Origin: Pseudomonas agarici
GTDB taxonomy: Bacteria; Pseudomonadota; Gammaproteobacteria; Pseudomonadales; Pseudomonadaceae
NCBI RefSeq assembly: GCF_900109755.1
Contig: NZ_FOAR01000007.1
Location: 62,001 to 126,000, forward strand
Direction of reading: 5' to 3'
Length of the DNA stretch: 64,000 bases
Positions within the stretch are counted from its first letter, which is position 1; each line of letters opens with the position of its first letter. Positions 26,273-36,243 of this stretch are shown here, piece after piece. Below the pieces are notes generated by a model, which was not told the origin of the DNA, made no database searches, and saw only the letters and a program-made list of their open reading frames with translations. The position numbers and the translations under genes are program-made.

Positions 26273-29200
26273 CAAACACCTCCGATGCGACGCAAGCGTC
26301 GACTGTTGCGTTGTTCAAGCCGGCTTTGCCGATCCGTTAGTGGCCTGTTCACGGGCGCGGCGCCAGGGCGCAAGTGCACGGCCAGCGCGTGGGCGTTGGG
26401 GTAGCCGAACACATCGGTGACCAGCAGATGGGGGAATCCCGACTGCGTCAGGCGAATATGCAGTTGCACCAGCTTCAGCGAGCTGGCGCCCGCCTCGAAA
26501 AAGTTTTGCCGGCTATCGCCTAGCTTCAGTCCGACGACCTCGCTAAACGCCCGGCGGATCAGCTCCACGGTCTGCTCGCAAGCCTGGGCGGCAGGCGTGC
26601 ATGGCGTAGGCTGCGGCGTGACGAGCCGCAGAGGCGCTGGCGCGCAGGCGTTAAGCGGCACCAGTTTCTCGAGGGACAAGGCCCAGGCCTGGGGCTGGTC
26701 GGCCAACTGGCGCAACAGCGCGATGTACTGGTCGAACATACCTTGCAGGGTGTGAGGATCGAACAGCGCCTCGACGGCGTCCCAGTTCAGGCACAGGTCG
26801 CCTTCTGATTCGTAGACCTGATGGTCGAGCCAGATCTGCGGGGTCTGGGAAATCCCCCAGACCGGCTTGAGCCACGACGATTGCGCCATGAAGCGGCCAT
26901 TGTCGAACCCCAGTGCGCTGGTAAACACCACCGGCATCTGAGCCGCGGCCAAGCCCTGGCGGCTGGCCAGTTCGCGCATGACACGAATAGCCGAGTGGTC
27001 ACGGTGCGCCAAATCACGCCACAACCGTTGTTGCAGGCGTTGAGCGCTGTCCAGCCAGGTTCCAACGGGTTGCCAGGCCAGCAACAGCAACGAGGTGAAG
27101 TCGCCCAGCACCCGATCGATATGTGGGTGCAGGGGTTGGCGGTCGAACAGTGTCAGGTTGAGGGTGAGTTCGCGCTCGCGGCTCCAGGCGGACAACACTG
27201 CACAGAACGCGCTGAGCAACAGGCCGGACGGGGTTAACTGATGTTGGTGGGCGTTGGTTTGCAACGCTTCCCACTGGCGGGCGGGAAGGCGTTCGGCCAG
27301 CCGCACGAAACGAGGCACGCCGATGTCGGCAGGGTCCCGACGCAACGGCAGTTGGGGGGCTGGCGGTAGCGTGTCGAGGCGACGCTGCCAATAGGCCTGG
27401 GCGTTGGCGCTCGGTGGCTGGCTGGCGCGCAGGCACTGGTAGTCGCGAAAGCCAATGGCGATTTCTTCCAGCGCGCGCTCGGGCTGTTCATAGAGCAATT
27501 CCAGTTCCGCCAGGAGGATTTGCATGCTCATGCCGTCGAGCAGCAGGTTGTCGAGGCTGATGAACACCCGGCTGTGCTGGCTCGCATCTTCGGCAATCTG
27601 TACATCGAACAGTGGCCAACGCGCAGGGTCGAGTACTTGATGCGACAGGCGCTCGCGTAGCGCCAGGGTTTCGCTGGCGTCCAGTGCGCTGACCCGATGG
27701 CGATAGGGGCTAAACGCCGGCACCTTTTCCAGTACCTGCAGGCAACCGTCGCGGACTACCGCGCGCAGCATGTCGTGACGTTCGATCAAGCGCCGCCAGG
27801 CCGCTTCCAGGCGCGCTAGGTCGAGGTCTTCGACGTTAAACTCGACAAAGAAATGCGCGCCCACGCCACCCAACACAAAACCTGGACGACGACCTACCCA
27901 ATATGCCTGCTGCACATCGCTGAGGGCGAACGGCTGGTAGCGGGCTGCCGGGTCGTGGTGCAACTCCAGGCCCGGCGCCTGGTCGTCGGCAACCAGGGTA
28001 GCGGCGAAGGCGCTCAGGGTGGGGAAATTGAACAGATCGTCGAGACGTGCGCGATAGCCTTGTTTGGCCAGCTCGCCGATCATGCGTGTGGCCAGCAGGC
28101 TGTCGCCGCCCAGTTGGAAAAACTGGCTGTGGCGGTGTATTGGCGAGGTTTGCAGCAACTGTTGCCAGAGGCTGGCGAGCCGTTGTTCGGTAGCGCCTTG
28201 GGCGGCCTGCTCTGCGTGGCTGAGCACAGCAGGTTTGGACAGGCGCGAGAGGGCTTGATGGTCCACCTTGCCATTGGCGGTGAGGGGCAGAGCGTCGAGG
28301 AAGTACAGACGCTGGGGCACCATGTAGCCGGGCAGTTGGTTGGCCAGGGCCTGGTCAAGCTTGGCAGGGTCGGGACGCTGGGGCTGTTCGGCTGCGCGTA
28401 GGACCAGGCGTTGCACATCGCCCAGCACACTGGCCTGGCACGGACGCAGACCGGCGTCGCTCAGCAGCTGCCGCCAATGCTCGAGGCTTCGCAGTTGTTG
28501 CGCGGCCTCCTGGCGTTCATCCAACAAATCGCTGCTGACCAACGCCAGAGCGCCGGCTTGCGCCAGTTCCAACACGCACACCGCCGCGCCCGGCGCGCAC
28601 AACGCCAGCCAGTTTGACAGCGCGGCCTGGGGTTGCTGCAGACGATGCAGCGCATTGTTGATCAGCAACACATCGGCGCTATACAGCAAGGCCGAGTGAT
28701 CGTCGTAGTGATCGCGCAGCGCTGTGCCATGGGCGAAGCCGGACAGGCGCTCGCGGGCCTTGAGCACCATGGCCAGGGAAGCATCGAGAGCGGTGTACTG
28801 CAGCTGCGAGGGATCCAACCGTTGCAGCCATTGCGCGCCGACCAAGGCACTGCGTGCGCCGACCTCGATCAGGCGCACGGGGCGTTGCAACTGTTGACTC
28901 AGGCAGGCGAGATGGCGGCCCAGTTGTTCCAGGGTTTCACGGTTGCCCGGGCTTTGCAGCAACAGGTGCTCCGGCGACCAGTAGGGGTGATCGAGCAAGG
29001 TGAGCGCATCACGCTGGCCGCAAAGGATGTCGCGCAAGCCGTCATGGTGTGCGCTCAGCGCCTCGCTCAGAGCATAGTGCTGCGTGTCGATTGGGGCCCT
29101 GTCGATTGTCGAGACCCGTTGCCATTGGCCCGCTTCGTTGCTGTGCAGGACACCTTGCGCACCCAGCCAGGCCAGCCAACGGCCCAATAGCGGGCGCCAA

Positions 29201-32200
29201 TCGGCGGCACAACCGTAGTGCTGCATGAGCGTGTCGAGATCGGTGGGAGTGCTCAGCGTGACATGGTTGAGCGCCAGGTGTTGCAGCAGGAAATCCACCA
29301 ACGGCGTGTTGTCCGCCGGGGCCGGACTGACGCCGTTCGATGCCAGCCAGTCGGGGTAATCGGCGGGCGTGCGCGGATCCATCGGTACCGGGCCGTAGAG
29401 GCTGGCACCCTGGGGCACCACGAACGCCACCAGGCTTTTTTCGCGCTCTCCCAGGGCCAGGCTGATAGCGCTCTTGACCCCCTCGATGCGATTGAGCGCG
29501 GCGTCGATCTCGCCCAACTCAATGCGGTAGCCGCCGATCTTGACCTGCTTGTCGCGTCTGCCCAGAAACTCCAGCGTGCCATCGGGCCAGTAACAGCCCA
29601 GATCGCCGGTGCGATACCAGCGTTGCGCCTGCACCTCGACAAACTGGCGGGCACTGCGTTCGCTGTCGTTGAAATAGCCCTTGGCTACGCCAGCACCGCC
29701 AATCCACAGTTCGCCCGCCACCCAGTCGGGGCAGTCGCGACCCAGCTCGTCCATGACCCGATAGCACTGGTTGGCCAGCGGCTGGCCATAGGGAATGGAG
29801 CGCCAATGGGGTTCGACCCGCGTCACCGTGTAGGTGTTGGACCAGATAGCCGCCTCCGTTGCCCCGCCCATGGCGATGAACTGCCCGTCGGCACGGTAGG
29901 CGTGATAACGGCCAGGCAAGTCGAGGCCGATCCAATCGCCGGACAGTATTACCACTCGCAGTGACGCCGGTGCCGGCAGCTCGAAGCCTTCGCTGTAGGT
30001 GAGCAGCATGTCGAACAGAGCGGGCACGCTGTTCCACAGGCTGATGCGATGGCGCACGATCAATTCGCACCACACCGATGGGTCGCGCCGTTGTGGTTCC
30101 TCGATCAGGACCACCGAAGCGCCTGCGCCGAGCACGCCGAAAATGTCATACACCGACAGGTCGAAGTGCAGCGCCGACAAAGCCAGCACCCGGTCCCGTG
30201 GCGTGACATGGTGGCGCCGGCTGATGTCCACGCAGGTGTTGAGCGCGCTCTGGTGGCTGATCACCACGCCCTTGGGCTCACCGGTGGAACCGGAGGTGTA
30301 GATGATGTACGCCGGTTGCTGGGGATCGACCGATACCGGTGAGAGCAGCGGATCGGCGAGTATCGCCTGTTGCCAGTCCAGACGCGGCTGCACCTCGGCT
30401 TCGACAGGTTCATCGGCGCTGGTGATGACGCATTTGACCTCGGCACCGCGGTAGATCCCCAGGCGTCGCGCCAGCGGCTGATCCGGTGGCACGGGTACGT
30501 AGATCGCGCCGGCCTGGAGGGTGCCCAGTACGGCAATGACTTGGCCGATGCCCTTGAGCAGGCTGACCGCAACGGTGTCACCGGGGCCGACGCCCAAGCC
30601 CTGCAATGCGCCCGCGAGGCGGTTGGCCTGGTCGGCGAGACGGGCGAAGCTCAATTGCCGTGGGCCCTGGATCAGCGCGATGGCGTCGGGTGAGCGTTGG
30701 GCCTGGGCGAATATGCCCTCATGAAGCAGGCCGCCTGGCTGCGGTTGTGCGGTGGCGTTGACCTGTCGGCGTACCTCGCGCTGGGCCAACGGCATCAGCT
30801 CTGGCAGCGGGCGCGCCCAGCACCCTGGATCGTCGACCAGTGCCAGTACCTGTTCCAGGTAAACCTCGAATAGGGTGTCAGTGAGGCCGGCGGGAAACAG
30901 TTGGGCGTTGCTGTCCCATTGCAGGATGATCTGATCGTGATGCTCGAACGCCAGGTGGTCGATCCACACCTGGGGCGTCTGGGAAATGCCCCAGGCCGGT
31001 TCACCCAGAGTGTCGGCGGTGGCCTCGCCATACAAGGGGCGCCCCAGGTTACTGGTGAACACGATTGGCGCGCCGTGGGGGTGGCGCTGGTGTTTTTTCA
31101 GTTCGCGCAACACGTGTACGCCGGACCAGGCGCTGTGTTCGTAGACCTCGGCGAAGCTGCGCTGATTGGCCAGGGCCAACTCCGCGAAGGTTGGCCCGCT
31201 GCAATGCACGGGCAACGGCAGGATATTGGTGAAGTCGGCAATCATCCCGGCCACCGCCGGATGCAGGGGCTGGCGATCAAACAGGGTGAGGTTGAGCAAC
31301 AGCCGCTGTTGCCCGCTCCAGCGGCCAAGTACGGCGCTGAACAACGTGGCCAGGGCCATGGTCGGCGTCACCCCGTGTTGGCCGGCATGCTCTTTGAACC
31401 GTTGCCACTGGCGGGCATCCAGTTGCCCGCGTCGACGGCTGATGCGCACCTGTTCGATGCGTTCGGGCTCCTGGGCCAGGGGCAGTTGCGGAGCCAGGGG
31501 CAACGACTCCAGGCGCGCCAGCCACCAGGCTTGGGCCTGTTCGATACGGGGTTGCTCGTGACGCTGCAACTGGGCCAGGTAAGCGCAAAAGTCATAATCG
31601 CCGGGCGTCGGTGGTAGCGGTTGGCGAGCGATCAGGGCGATCAGTTCTTCAAACAGTTGGTTGAAGCTGGCCGCATCGGCCACCAGCAGGTCGATGTTGA
31701 CGAGCAAGCGATGGCGGCCTTCAGGCAGCAGGCACAATTGGAAGTCGAAGGTTTCACCGTCTTCGACCCGCAGGCGACGGTGCCCCAGTTGCTCGCGCAG
31801 GTGCAGCAGGCATTGTTCGCGAGCGGTCTCTTCGTACCGGCGCAGGTCGTGAACCTTGAGGCCCGGCCAACTGGATTGCGCCTGCCATTGCTGGCTGCCG
31901 TTGGCCAAGAAGCGTGTCTTGAGCATGGGGTGGCGCTCGATCAGTTGCTCGATGGCCGGCTCCAGGGCCTGAGGCGTCAGGCCCTGGCCGTCGAACTCCT
32001 GATAGAGGTGGCAGCCCACGCCGCCCAAGGGCTGTTCACTGGAACGCCCGACAAAATAGGCGTGTTGTACCGCCGTCAGCGGAAAGGGCTGGCCGTCGCT
32101 CATGCGTGGCAGCGGTTGCGCCGCGAGAGGGGCTTGGGGCGCGGGCGCAGGCTCCTGCAACAGGGCGCACCAACCTTGCAGCGTCGATTGCTCGTAGAGT

Positions 32201-32418
32201 TGGCTCAGGGTCACGTTGCACCCTTGGCGGCGCAAACGGTTGAGCCAGGCCATCAGGTGCATCGAGTCCAGGCCCAGGCGCAACAGGTTGGCGTCGAGGG
32301 GAAGCTGTTCGACAGTCAGGCCCAGTTGTCGGGCGACGGCTTCGACCAATGCTGTCGGGGTGAGCTTCGTAGTGGCAGTGGGGGTTGCCGTCGAGGCTGT
32401 TCTGGTCGATGTGTACAT
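26272..32418 (-). CDS. HMWP2-like NRPS (ArCP-Cy-A-PCP-Cy-PCP)
   Basis: This 2048-residue NRPS has the HMWP2/Irp2 layout. Sites: aryl carrier Ser52 in LGLDSMH; cyclisation domain 1 from about 112 with DLLVADAAS; adenylation domain with YTSGSTGEPKG near 706 and the later KIGGYRIELGEID; a degenerate methyltransferase-like insert at about 1040-1355, with LIEVGARSA where a SAM site would be, corresponding to the embedded epimerase region of PchE/HMWP2; PCP1 Ser1440 in GGDSLLA; cyclisation domain 2 from about 1491 with DNLLLDGMS; and PCP2 Ser1980 in AGASSLKL. It condenses salicylate with two cysteines and forms two thiazoline rings. The ATG at 32418 has GGAG eight bases upstream; a TTG seven codons earlier is less likely. 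Confidence 0.95.
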   Translation of the reverse strand: MYTSTRTASTATPTATTKLTPTALVEAVARQLGLTVEQLPLDANLLRLGLDSMHLMAWLNRLRRQGCNVTLSQLYEQSTLQGWCALLQEPAPAPQAPLAAQPLPRMSDGQPFPLTAVQHAYFVGRSSEQPLGGVGCHLYQEFDGQGLTPQALEPAIEQLIERHPMLKTRFLANGSQQWQAQSSWPGLKVHDLRRYEETAREQCLLHLREQLGHRRLRVEDGETFDFQLCLLPEGRHRLLVNIDLLVADAASFNQLFEELIALIARQPLPPTPGDYDFCAYLAQLQRHEQPRIEQAQAWWLARLESLPLAPQLPLAQEPERIEQVRISRRRGQLDARQWQRFKEHAGQHGVTPTMALATLFSAVLGRWSGQQRLLLNLTLFDRQPLHPAVAGMIADFTNILPLPVHCSGPTFAELALANQRSFAEVYEHSAWSGVHVLRELKKHQRHPHGAPIVFTSNLGRPLYGEATADTLGEPAWGISQTPQVWIDHLAFEHHDQIILQWDSNAQLFPAGLTDTLFEVYLEQVLALVDDPGCWARPLPELMPLAQREVRRQVNATAQPQPGGLLHEGIFAQAQRSPDAIALIQGPRQLSFARLADQANRLAGALQGLGVGPGDTVAVSLLKGIGQVIAVLGTLQAGAIYVPVPPDQPLARRLGIYRGAEVKCVITSADEPVEAEVQPRLDWQQAILADPLLSPVSVDPQQPAYIIYTSGSTGEPKGVVISHQSALNTCVDISRRHHVTPRDRVLALSALHFDLSVYDIFGVLGAGASVVLIEEPQRRDPSVWCELIVRHRISLWNSVPALFDMLLTYSEGFELPAPASLRVVILSGDWIGLDLPGRYHAYRADGQFIAMGGATEAAIWSNTYTVTRVEPHWRSIPYGQPLANQCYRVMDELGRDCPDWVAGELWIGGAGVAKGYFNDSERSARQFVEVQAQRWYRTGDLGCYWPDGTLEFLGRRDKQVKIGGYRIELGEIDAALNRIEGVKSAISLALGEREKSLVAFVVPQGASLYGPVPMDPRTPADYPDWLASNGVSPAPADNTPLVDFLLQHLALNHVTLSTPTDLDTLMQHYGCAADWRPLLGRWLAWLGAQGVLHSNEAGQWQRVSTIDRAPIDTQHYALSEALSAHHDGLRDILCGQRDALTLLDHPYWSPEHLLLQSPGNRETLEQLGRHLACLSQQLQRPVRLIEVGARSALVGAQWLQRLDPSQLQYTALDASLAMVLKARERLSGFAHGTALRDHYDDHSALLYSADVLLINNALHRLQQPQAALSNWLALCAPGAAVCVLELAQAGALALVSSDLLDERQEAAQQLRSLEHWRQLLSDAGLRPCQASVLGDVQRLVLRAAEQPQRPDPAKLDQALANQLPGYMVPQRLYFLDALPLTANGKVDHQALSRLSKPAVLSHAEQAAQGATEQRLASLWQQLLQTSPIHRHSQFFQLGGDSLLATRMIGELAKQGYRARLDDLFNFPTLSAFAATLVADDQAPGLELHHDPAARYQPFALSDVQQAYWVGRRPGFVLGGVGAHFFVEFNVEDLDLARLEAAWRRLIERHDMLRAVVRDGCLQVLEKVPAFSPYRHRVSALDASETLALRERLSHQVLDPARWPLFDVQIAEDASQHSRVFISLDNLLLDGMSMQILLAELELLYEQPERALEEIAIGFRDYQCLRASQPPSANAQAYWQRRLDTLPPAPQLPLRRDPADIGVPRFVRLAERLPARQWEALQTNAHQHQLTPSGLLLSAFCAVLSAWSRERELTLNLTLFDRQPLHPHIDRVLGDFTSLLLLAWQPVGTWLDSAQRLQQRLWRDLAHRDHSAIRVMRELASRQGLAAAQMPVVFTSALGFDNGRFMAQSSWLKPVWGISQTPQIWLDHQVYESEGDLCLNWDAVEALFDPHTLQGMFDQYIALLRQLADQPQAWALSLEKLVPLNACAPAPLRLVTPQPTPCTPAAQACEQTVELIRRAFSEVVGLKLGDSRQNFFEAGASSLKLVQLHIRLTQSGFPHLLVTDVFGYPNAHALAVHLRPGAAPVNRPLTDRQSRLEQRNSRRLRRIGGV

Positions 32419-32472
32419 GGTGAGACTCCATCCAGACAAGTACTCGTGCCGCGCCGGGGCGGCATGCGGGGT

Positions 32473-34218
32473 TCAGGTGTTCAAGTGCCAGTGGCGTGCC
32501 AGGCTTTGTTGCCGCCACAGGTGGCTATAGAGACCGCCCAGAGCCAGTAGCTCGGTGTGGCGTCCACGCTCGACAATGCGTCCACAGTCCATCACCAGGA
32601 TCTGGTCGGCGTGCTGGATGCTGTGCAGGCGGTGCGCGATTACCAGCACCGTGCGTTCCCGTACCAGTACATCGAGGCCCTGTTGGATAGCGGCTGCCGA
32701 GGACGGGTCGACGCTGGAGGTGGCTTCATCAAGGAGCAGGATCGGGCTGTTCTTGAGCAGGGCGCGGGCTATCGACAGGCGCTGGCGTTCGCCGCCGGAC
32801 AGCCAGCCGCCGCCTTCGCCGATGCGCGTGGCGTAGCCTTCGGGCAACGCCTGGATAAAATCGTGGGCTTGCGCCAGGCGTGCGGCCTCGATCACCTCGG
32901 CTTCGCTGGCGTCGAGGTTGCCCACCCGCAGGTTGTCCAGGACGCTGCCACAGAACAGTGTGACGTCCTGGAACACCATGGAAATATGTTCCTGCACCCG
33001 TGCGCTGCCGATCTCGCGCACGTCGATGCCGCCGATACGCAGTTGGCCGCTGTCGACATCCCAGAGGCGCGCTACCAGGTGGGCCAGGGTGCTTTTACCG
33101 GCGCCGCTGGGACCGACCAGCGCAGTGAACGATCCGGCGGGCAGGTGGCAAGACAGGCTGTCGAGCACGCGATTTTCGCGTGTCGGATAACGGAAGCTGA
33201 CATTTTGCAATTGAATGTCGAAAGCTTTAGGCCGACGCGGGATGGCCGGTTCAGGCAGGGGCGCCTGGCTCAACAACTGTGCGGTACGAGACAATGCCAG
33301 GTGGCCGAAACGCAGTAGCAGGGTGGCGAAACCCAGGTCAAGGGCCTGGCGATACAGCGGTAGGGCCAGTACGTAAAACAGCAACAGGTCCGCCAGCCCC
33401 TGGCGCCCCTGCTCGATCAGTAGGCAACCGAGCAATACCGTGAAGATATAACCGGCCTCGATCACCAGCCCGAACAGTGCAATCCAGGGCGCCGGCTTGA
33501 GTTCGATGGCAATCATTGTCCGATGCTGCGCGTCCAGTACTTTGTTCAAACGCTGCAGGGCGCTGCCAAAACGGCCAAAGCTGCGAATCACCGCGATACC
33601 CTGCAGGTAATCCTGCAGCGCTGCCTGGGTCCGGTTGTTGCTCGCCAGCATGCGCTCGGCGTGGCGCATGGCCTTGCGGATTGCAACCCACATTGCCAGC
33701 CCCGCGAGGGGCAGGGTCAGCAATACCCATGCGGCCAGCAGCGGTTGCAACCAGAACAGAAAAACCATCAGGCCAGCCAGTTGCGCCAGGGACAACGCAA
33801 ACACCCCAAGAAAGTGCGACCAGAGGTTTTCCACCAGTTCCAGGTCGCTGGTGACCTGTGCGCTGATTTCACCGCTGTTGGCCTGGCCGAACCAACCCAA
33901 CGGCAGGCGCTGCAAATGGTCGATCAGGCGCAGGCGGGCAGTGGCCATCATGGCGTAGGCACCGGTAAAAACCAGCGGAGTGCCGAGTGCGCCGACCACA
34001 ATTCGTGCCGCCAGGCAGGCGATCATCGCCAGGGCCAACACCAGGATGCCGTGATAGTCGGCGCGACCGTGGAACAGGTTGTCCAGCAACATATACAGCA
34101 ACGGGTAGAGCGCCGCGCTCAGCAGTCCTTCGAGGGCCGTCAGGCGCAGGCCTTGGCTCAGGCGAACGTCACGTTCGCCAGCCAGACGCTCGCCGGCACG
34201 CATCAATGGACCGATCAT
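32473..34218 (-). CDS. ABC transporter, fused membrane and ATPase domains (YbtQ-like)
   Basis: This 581-residue protein has six transmembrane helices in the first 310 residues and a nucleotide-binding domain after that: Walker A LVGPSGAGKSTLAHL, signature LSGGERQRLSIARALL and Walker B ILLLDEATSS. The exporter-type fold is used in yersiniabactin loci for uptake of the iron-siderophore complex across the inner membrane as a heterodimer with the partner encoded just upstream (YbtP/YbtQ, and IrtAB in mycobacteria). It overlaps the partner by four bases. In the minus-strand operon it is the second gene, 54 bases before the HMWP2-like gene. Confidence 0.9.
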   Translation of the reverse strand: MIGPLMRAGERLAGERDVRLSQGLRLTALEGLLSAALYPLLYMLLDNLFHGRADYHGILVLALAMIACLAARIVVGALGTPLVFTGAYAMMATARLRLIDHLQRLPLGWFGQANSGEISAQVTSDLELVENLWSHFLGVFALSLAQLAGLMVFLFWLQPLLAAWVLLTLPLAGLAMWVAIRKAMRHAERMLASNNRTQAALQDYLQGIAVIRSFGRFGSALQRLNKVLDAQHRTMIAIELKPAPWIALFGLVIEAGYIFTVLLGCLLIEQGRQGLADLLLFYVLALPLYRQALDLGFATLLLRFGHLALSRTAQLLSQAPLPEPAIPRRPKAFDIQLQNVSFRYPTRENRVLDSLSCHLPAGSFTALVGPSGAGKSTLAHLVARLWDVDSGQLRIGGIDVREIGSARVQEHISMVFQDVTLFCGSVLDNLRVGNLDASEAEVIEAARLAQAHDFIQALPEGYATRIGEGGGWLSGGERQRLSIARALLKNSPILLLDEATSSVDPSSAAAIQQGLDVLVRERTVLVIAHRLHSIQHADQILVMDCGRIVERGRHTELLALGGLYSHLWRQQSLARHWHLNT

Positions 34219-35999
34219 GCCGGTACTCCGGAGACGTTGAGATGCCAGTGGCGAATGCGCGTGTGGTCCTGCCAGAGCTGTTGGTAAAGCGGGCAGGTGT
34301 CGAGCAGTTGCGCATGACGGCCAATACCGCGTACTTGCCCTTGATCGAGCACCACGATGCTGTCTGCCGCAGTCACGGTATGCAGGCGGTGGGCAATCAT
34401 TAACACGGTGCGGCCCCGGCAGAGATTGGCCAGGGCTTGCTGGATCAGGACTTCGCTATCGCTGTCGGCATAGGCGGTGGCTTCGTCGAGAATCAGCACC
34501 GGTGCGTCCTTGAGCAGGGCACGGGCAATTGACAGGCGTTGGCGTTCTCCCCCGGACAACTGCGCGCCACGCTCACCGATGGGTGTCAGGTAGCCCTGGG
34601 GCAAGCGTTGGATAAAATCATGGGCACACGCGGCGTGTGCGGCGGCGTGAACCGTGGCCAGGTTGGCTTCGGGGCGTGCCAGGCGCAGATTGTCGAGTAC
34701 GCTGCCATCGAACAGATGGACCTGCTGAAAGACCGTCGCCACCTGTTCCAGTAAGGCGTCCAGCGGCCAGTCCCGCAGGTCGGTGCCGCCCAGTGTGATA
34801 TGGCCGCTGTCGGCGTCGAACAAGCGGCAGACCAATTGGGCCACGGTGCTTTTGCCTGAGCCACTGGGGCCAACCAGCGCGGTCAACTGGCCGGATTGGG
34901 CGGTGAAGCTGACACCGTCCAGTGCCTGGCGCTCGCCATAGGCATGACGAACATCTTGCACACACAGATGCAACGGCGCTTCGGGGACGTGCGCGGTGGG
35001 GCTGTTTTCCAAGGCAGGGCATTGCAACACCCGGTTGATGCGGGCCAGGGCGGCGTTGCGTTGGATCAATTCGCCCTGAATGTAGGTCAGGCGCAGCAGG
35101 GGCATCAATACGGCGGGAGCCAGCAATAAAAACAGCAGGAGGGTGTCCAGGCTGATCTGCCCCTTGAGCAGCAGCAGGGCACCCAAGGGCGCGACGACGA
35201 TCAGGTTAGCGCTCAGCAGGCCGGAAAACACCACCCAGAACAGTGAGCTTTTACGTGCGAAGCCGGCTACCCAGGCAGCTGCCTCATGGATGTCGCGGCT
35301 CAGGGTGCCAAAGCGCAGACTGGTCAGGCCGAAGCTCTTGACCACCTGGATGCCCCGCAGGTACTCGCTGAAACTGCGGGAAATGCGCTGTTGCAGAAGG
35401 TGCCATTGCGCCATGCGTGCCGTGGCGCCTTTGATCATGAGTGTCTGCGCCAACAGGGCCAGCGGCAGCGGGGCGATACAGGCCAGCGCCAAGCGCCAGT
35501 CGATGGCCGCGAGCACGATCAACGTCAGTGGCGGGGTGACGAGCGCGGACACCGCATCGGGCAGCAAATGCGCAAAAAAGCTTTCCAGTGCACCCACGTC
35601 ATCGTTAGCGATACGGCGCAGGTCGGTGCTGTTGTGCCGAGCGAAAAAGCTCAAGGGTACCTCGCCCAAATGTCGGGCGATGCGCCGGCGTAACTGACGC
35701 AGCAACTCGAACGCGGCCAAGTGGGCGCACACATGACTGGCACTTATCAACAGCCAGCGCAGCATTACCGCGCCCAGAGCCGCCAGGCCCCAGTGGAGGA
35801 CAACCGTTGAGTCCGGCTGCGCCGCCAGCAGTTGTCGAGCGATCTGGTAGACGCACCACAACGGCACAATACCGAACAACGTAGAAACCACGGCGCTAGT
35901 GATTGCCAGGCCGAACAATCCGCGAGCGAGTGCCAGCAACTTCATGACTGTCAGCGGTTGCCCTGTTGGCATTCTGGCGGCTTTGGTTGGTTTCTTCAT
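34215..35999 (-). CDS. ABC transporter, fused membrane and ATPase domains (YbtP-like)
   Basis: This 594-residue partner of the preceding protein has six transmembrane helices, then Walker A LVGPSGSGKSTVAQL, signature LSGGERQRLSIARALL and Walker B VLILDEATAY, followed by the switch histidine in LMIAHRLHT. It is the first gene of the operon, starting at the divergent regulatory region 36000-36243. The ATG at 35999 is preceded by GGAG at six bases; the 15 additional codons upstream in frame have no such site. The expected role is inner-membrane import of Fe-yersiniabactin, together with reduction or release of iron inside the cell. Confidence 0.9.
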   Translation of the reverse strand: MKKPTKAARMPTGQPLTVMKLLALARGLFGLAITSAVVSTLFGIVPLWCVYQIARQLLAAQPDSTVVLHWGLAALGAVMLRWLLISASHVCAHLAAFELLRQLRRRIARHLGEVPLSFFARHNSTDLRRIANDDVGALESFFAHLLPDAVSALVTPPLTLIVLAAIDWRLALACIAPLPLALLAQTLMIKGATARMAQWHLLQQRISRSFSEYLRGIQVVKSFGLTSLRFGTLSRDIHEAAAWVAGFARKSSLFWVVFSGLLSANLIVVAPLGALLLLKGQISLDTLLLFLLLAPAVLMPLLRLTYIQGELIQRNAALARINRVLQCPALENSPTAHVPEAPLHLCVQDVRHAYGERQALDGVSFTAQSGQLTALVGPSGSGKSTVAQLVCRLFDADSGHITLGGTDLRDWPLDALLEQVATVFQQVHLFDGSVLDNLRLARPEANLATVHAAAHAACAHDFIQRLPQGYLTPIGERGAQLSGGERQRLSIARALLKDAPVLILDEATAYADSDSEVLIQQALANLCRGRTVLMIAHRLHTVTAADSIVVLDQGQVRGIGRHAQLLDTCPLYQQLWQDHTRIRHWHLNVSGVPA

Positions 36000-36068
36000 C
36001 CGGCACTCCGTTGGCTGGTGGCTTGCGTGACGGGCTCGGCACACATCGGTGGCGCAGAATAAAGCGGC

Positions 36069-36088
36069 GTGATAGCGATTAGGATCAC
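36069..36088. promoter_or_regulatory. Candidate AraC-type activator site
   Basis: GTGAT (36069-36073) and ATCAC (36084-36088) form an inverted pair ten bases apart between the ABC transporter gene and the methyltransferase gene. The same GTGATC core occurs as a direct repeat at 40158-40186. YbtA/PchR-type activators bind repeats in these places, so this is a plausible target, but it rests on a short match. Confidence 0.3.
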
Positions 36089-36117
36089 AAAGGGTTTACG
36101 ATGAGCACAATTAGGTT

Positions 36118-36136
36118 AATAGTTATTGTTCTCATT
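36118..36136. promoter_or_regulatory. Candidate Fur box of the siderophore operon
   Basis: The 19 bases AATAGTTATTGTTCTCATT match the Fur consensus at about 11 of 19 positions in either orientation. The site lies in the divergent region that must drive the ten-gene biosynthesis and uptake operon on one side and the methyltransferase-AraC pair on the other, so iron-dependent repression is expected here. Confidence 0.45.
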
Positions 36137-36243
36137 AATACTTGGATGTTTCCCCGCGCTACAGTTCTTCTCGTGGCGCGCAGATCCCTCCGACCATTGC
36201 CCGTATGATGCGCCCGGCAGCGGGTCTATCTGGAGAAACGTGG

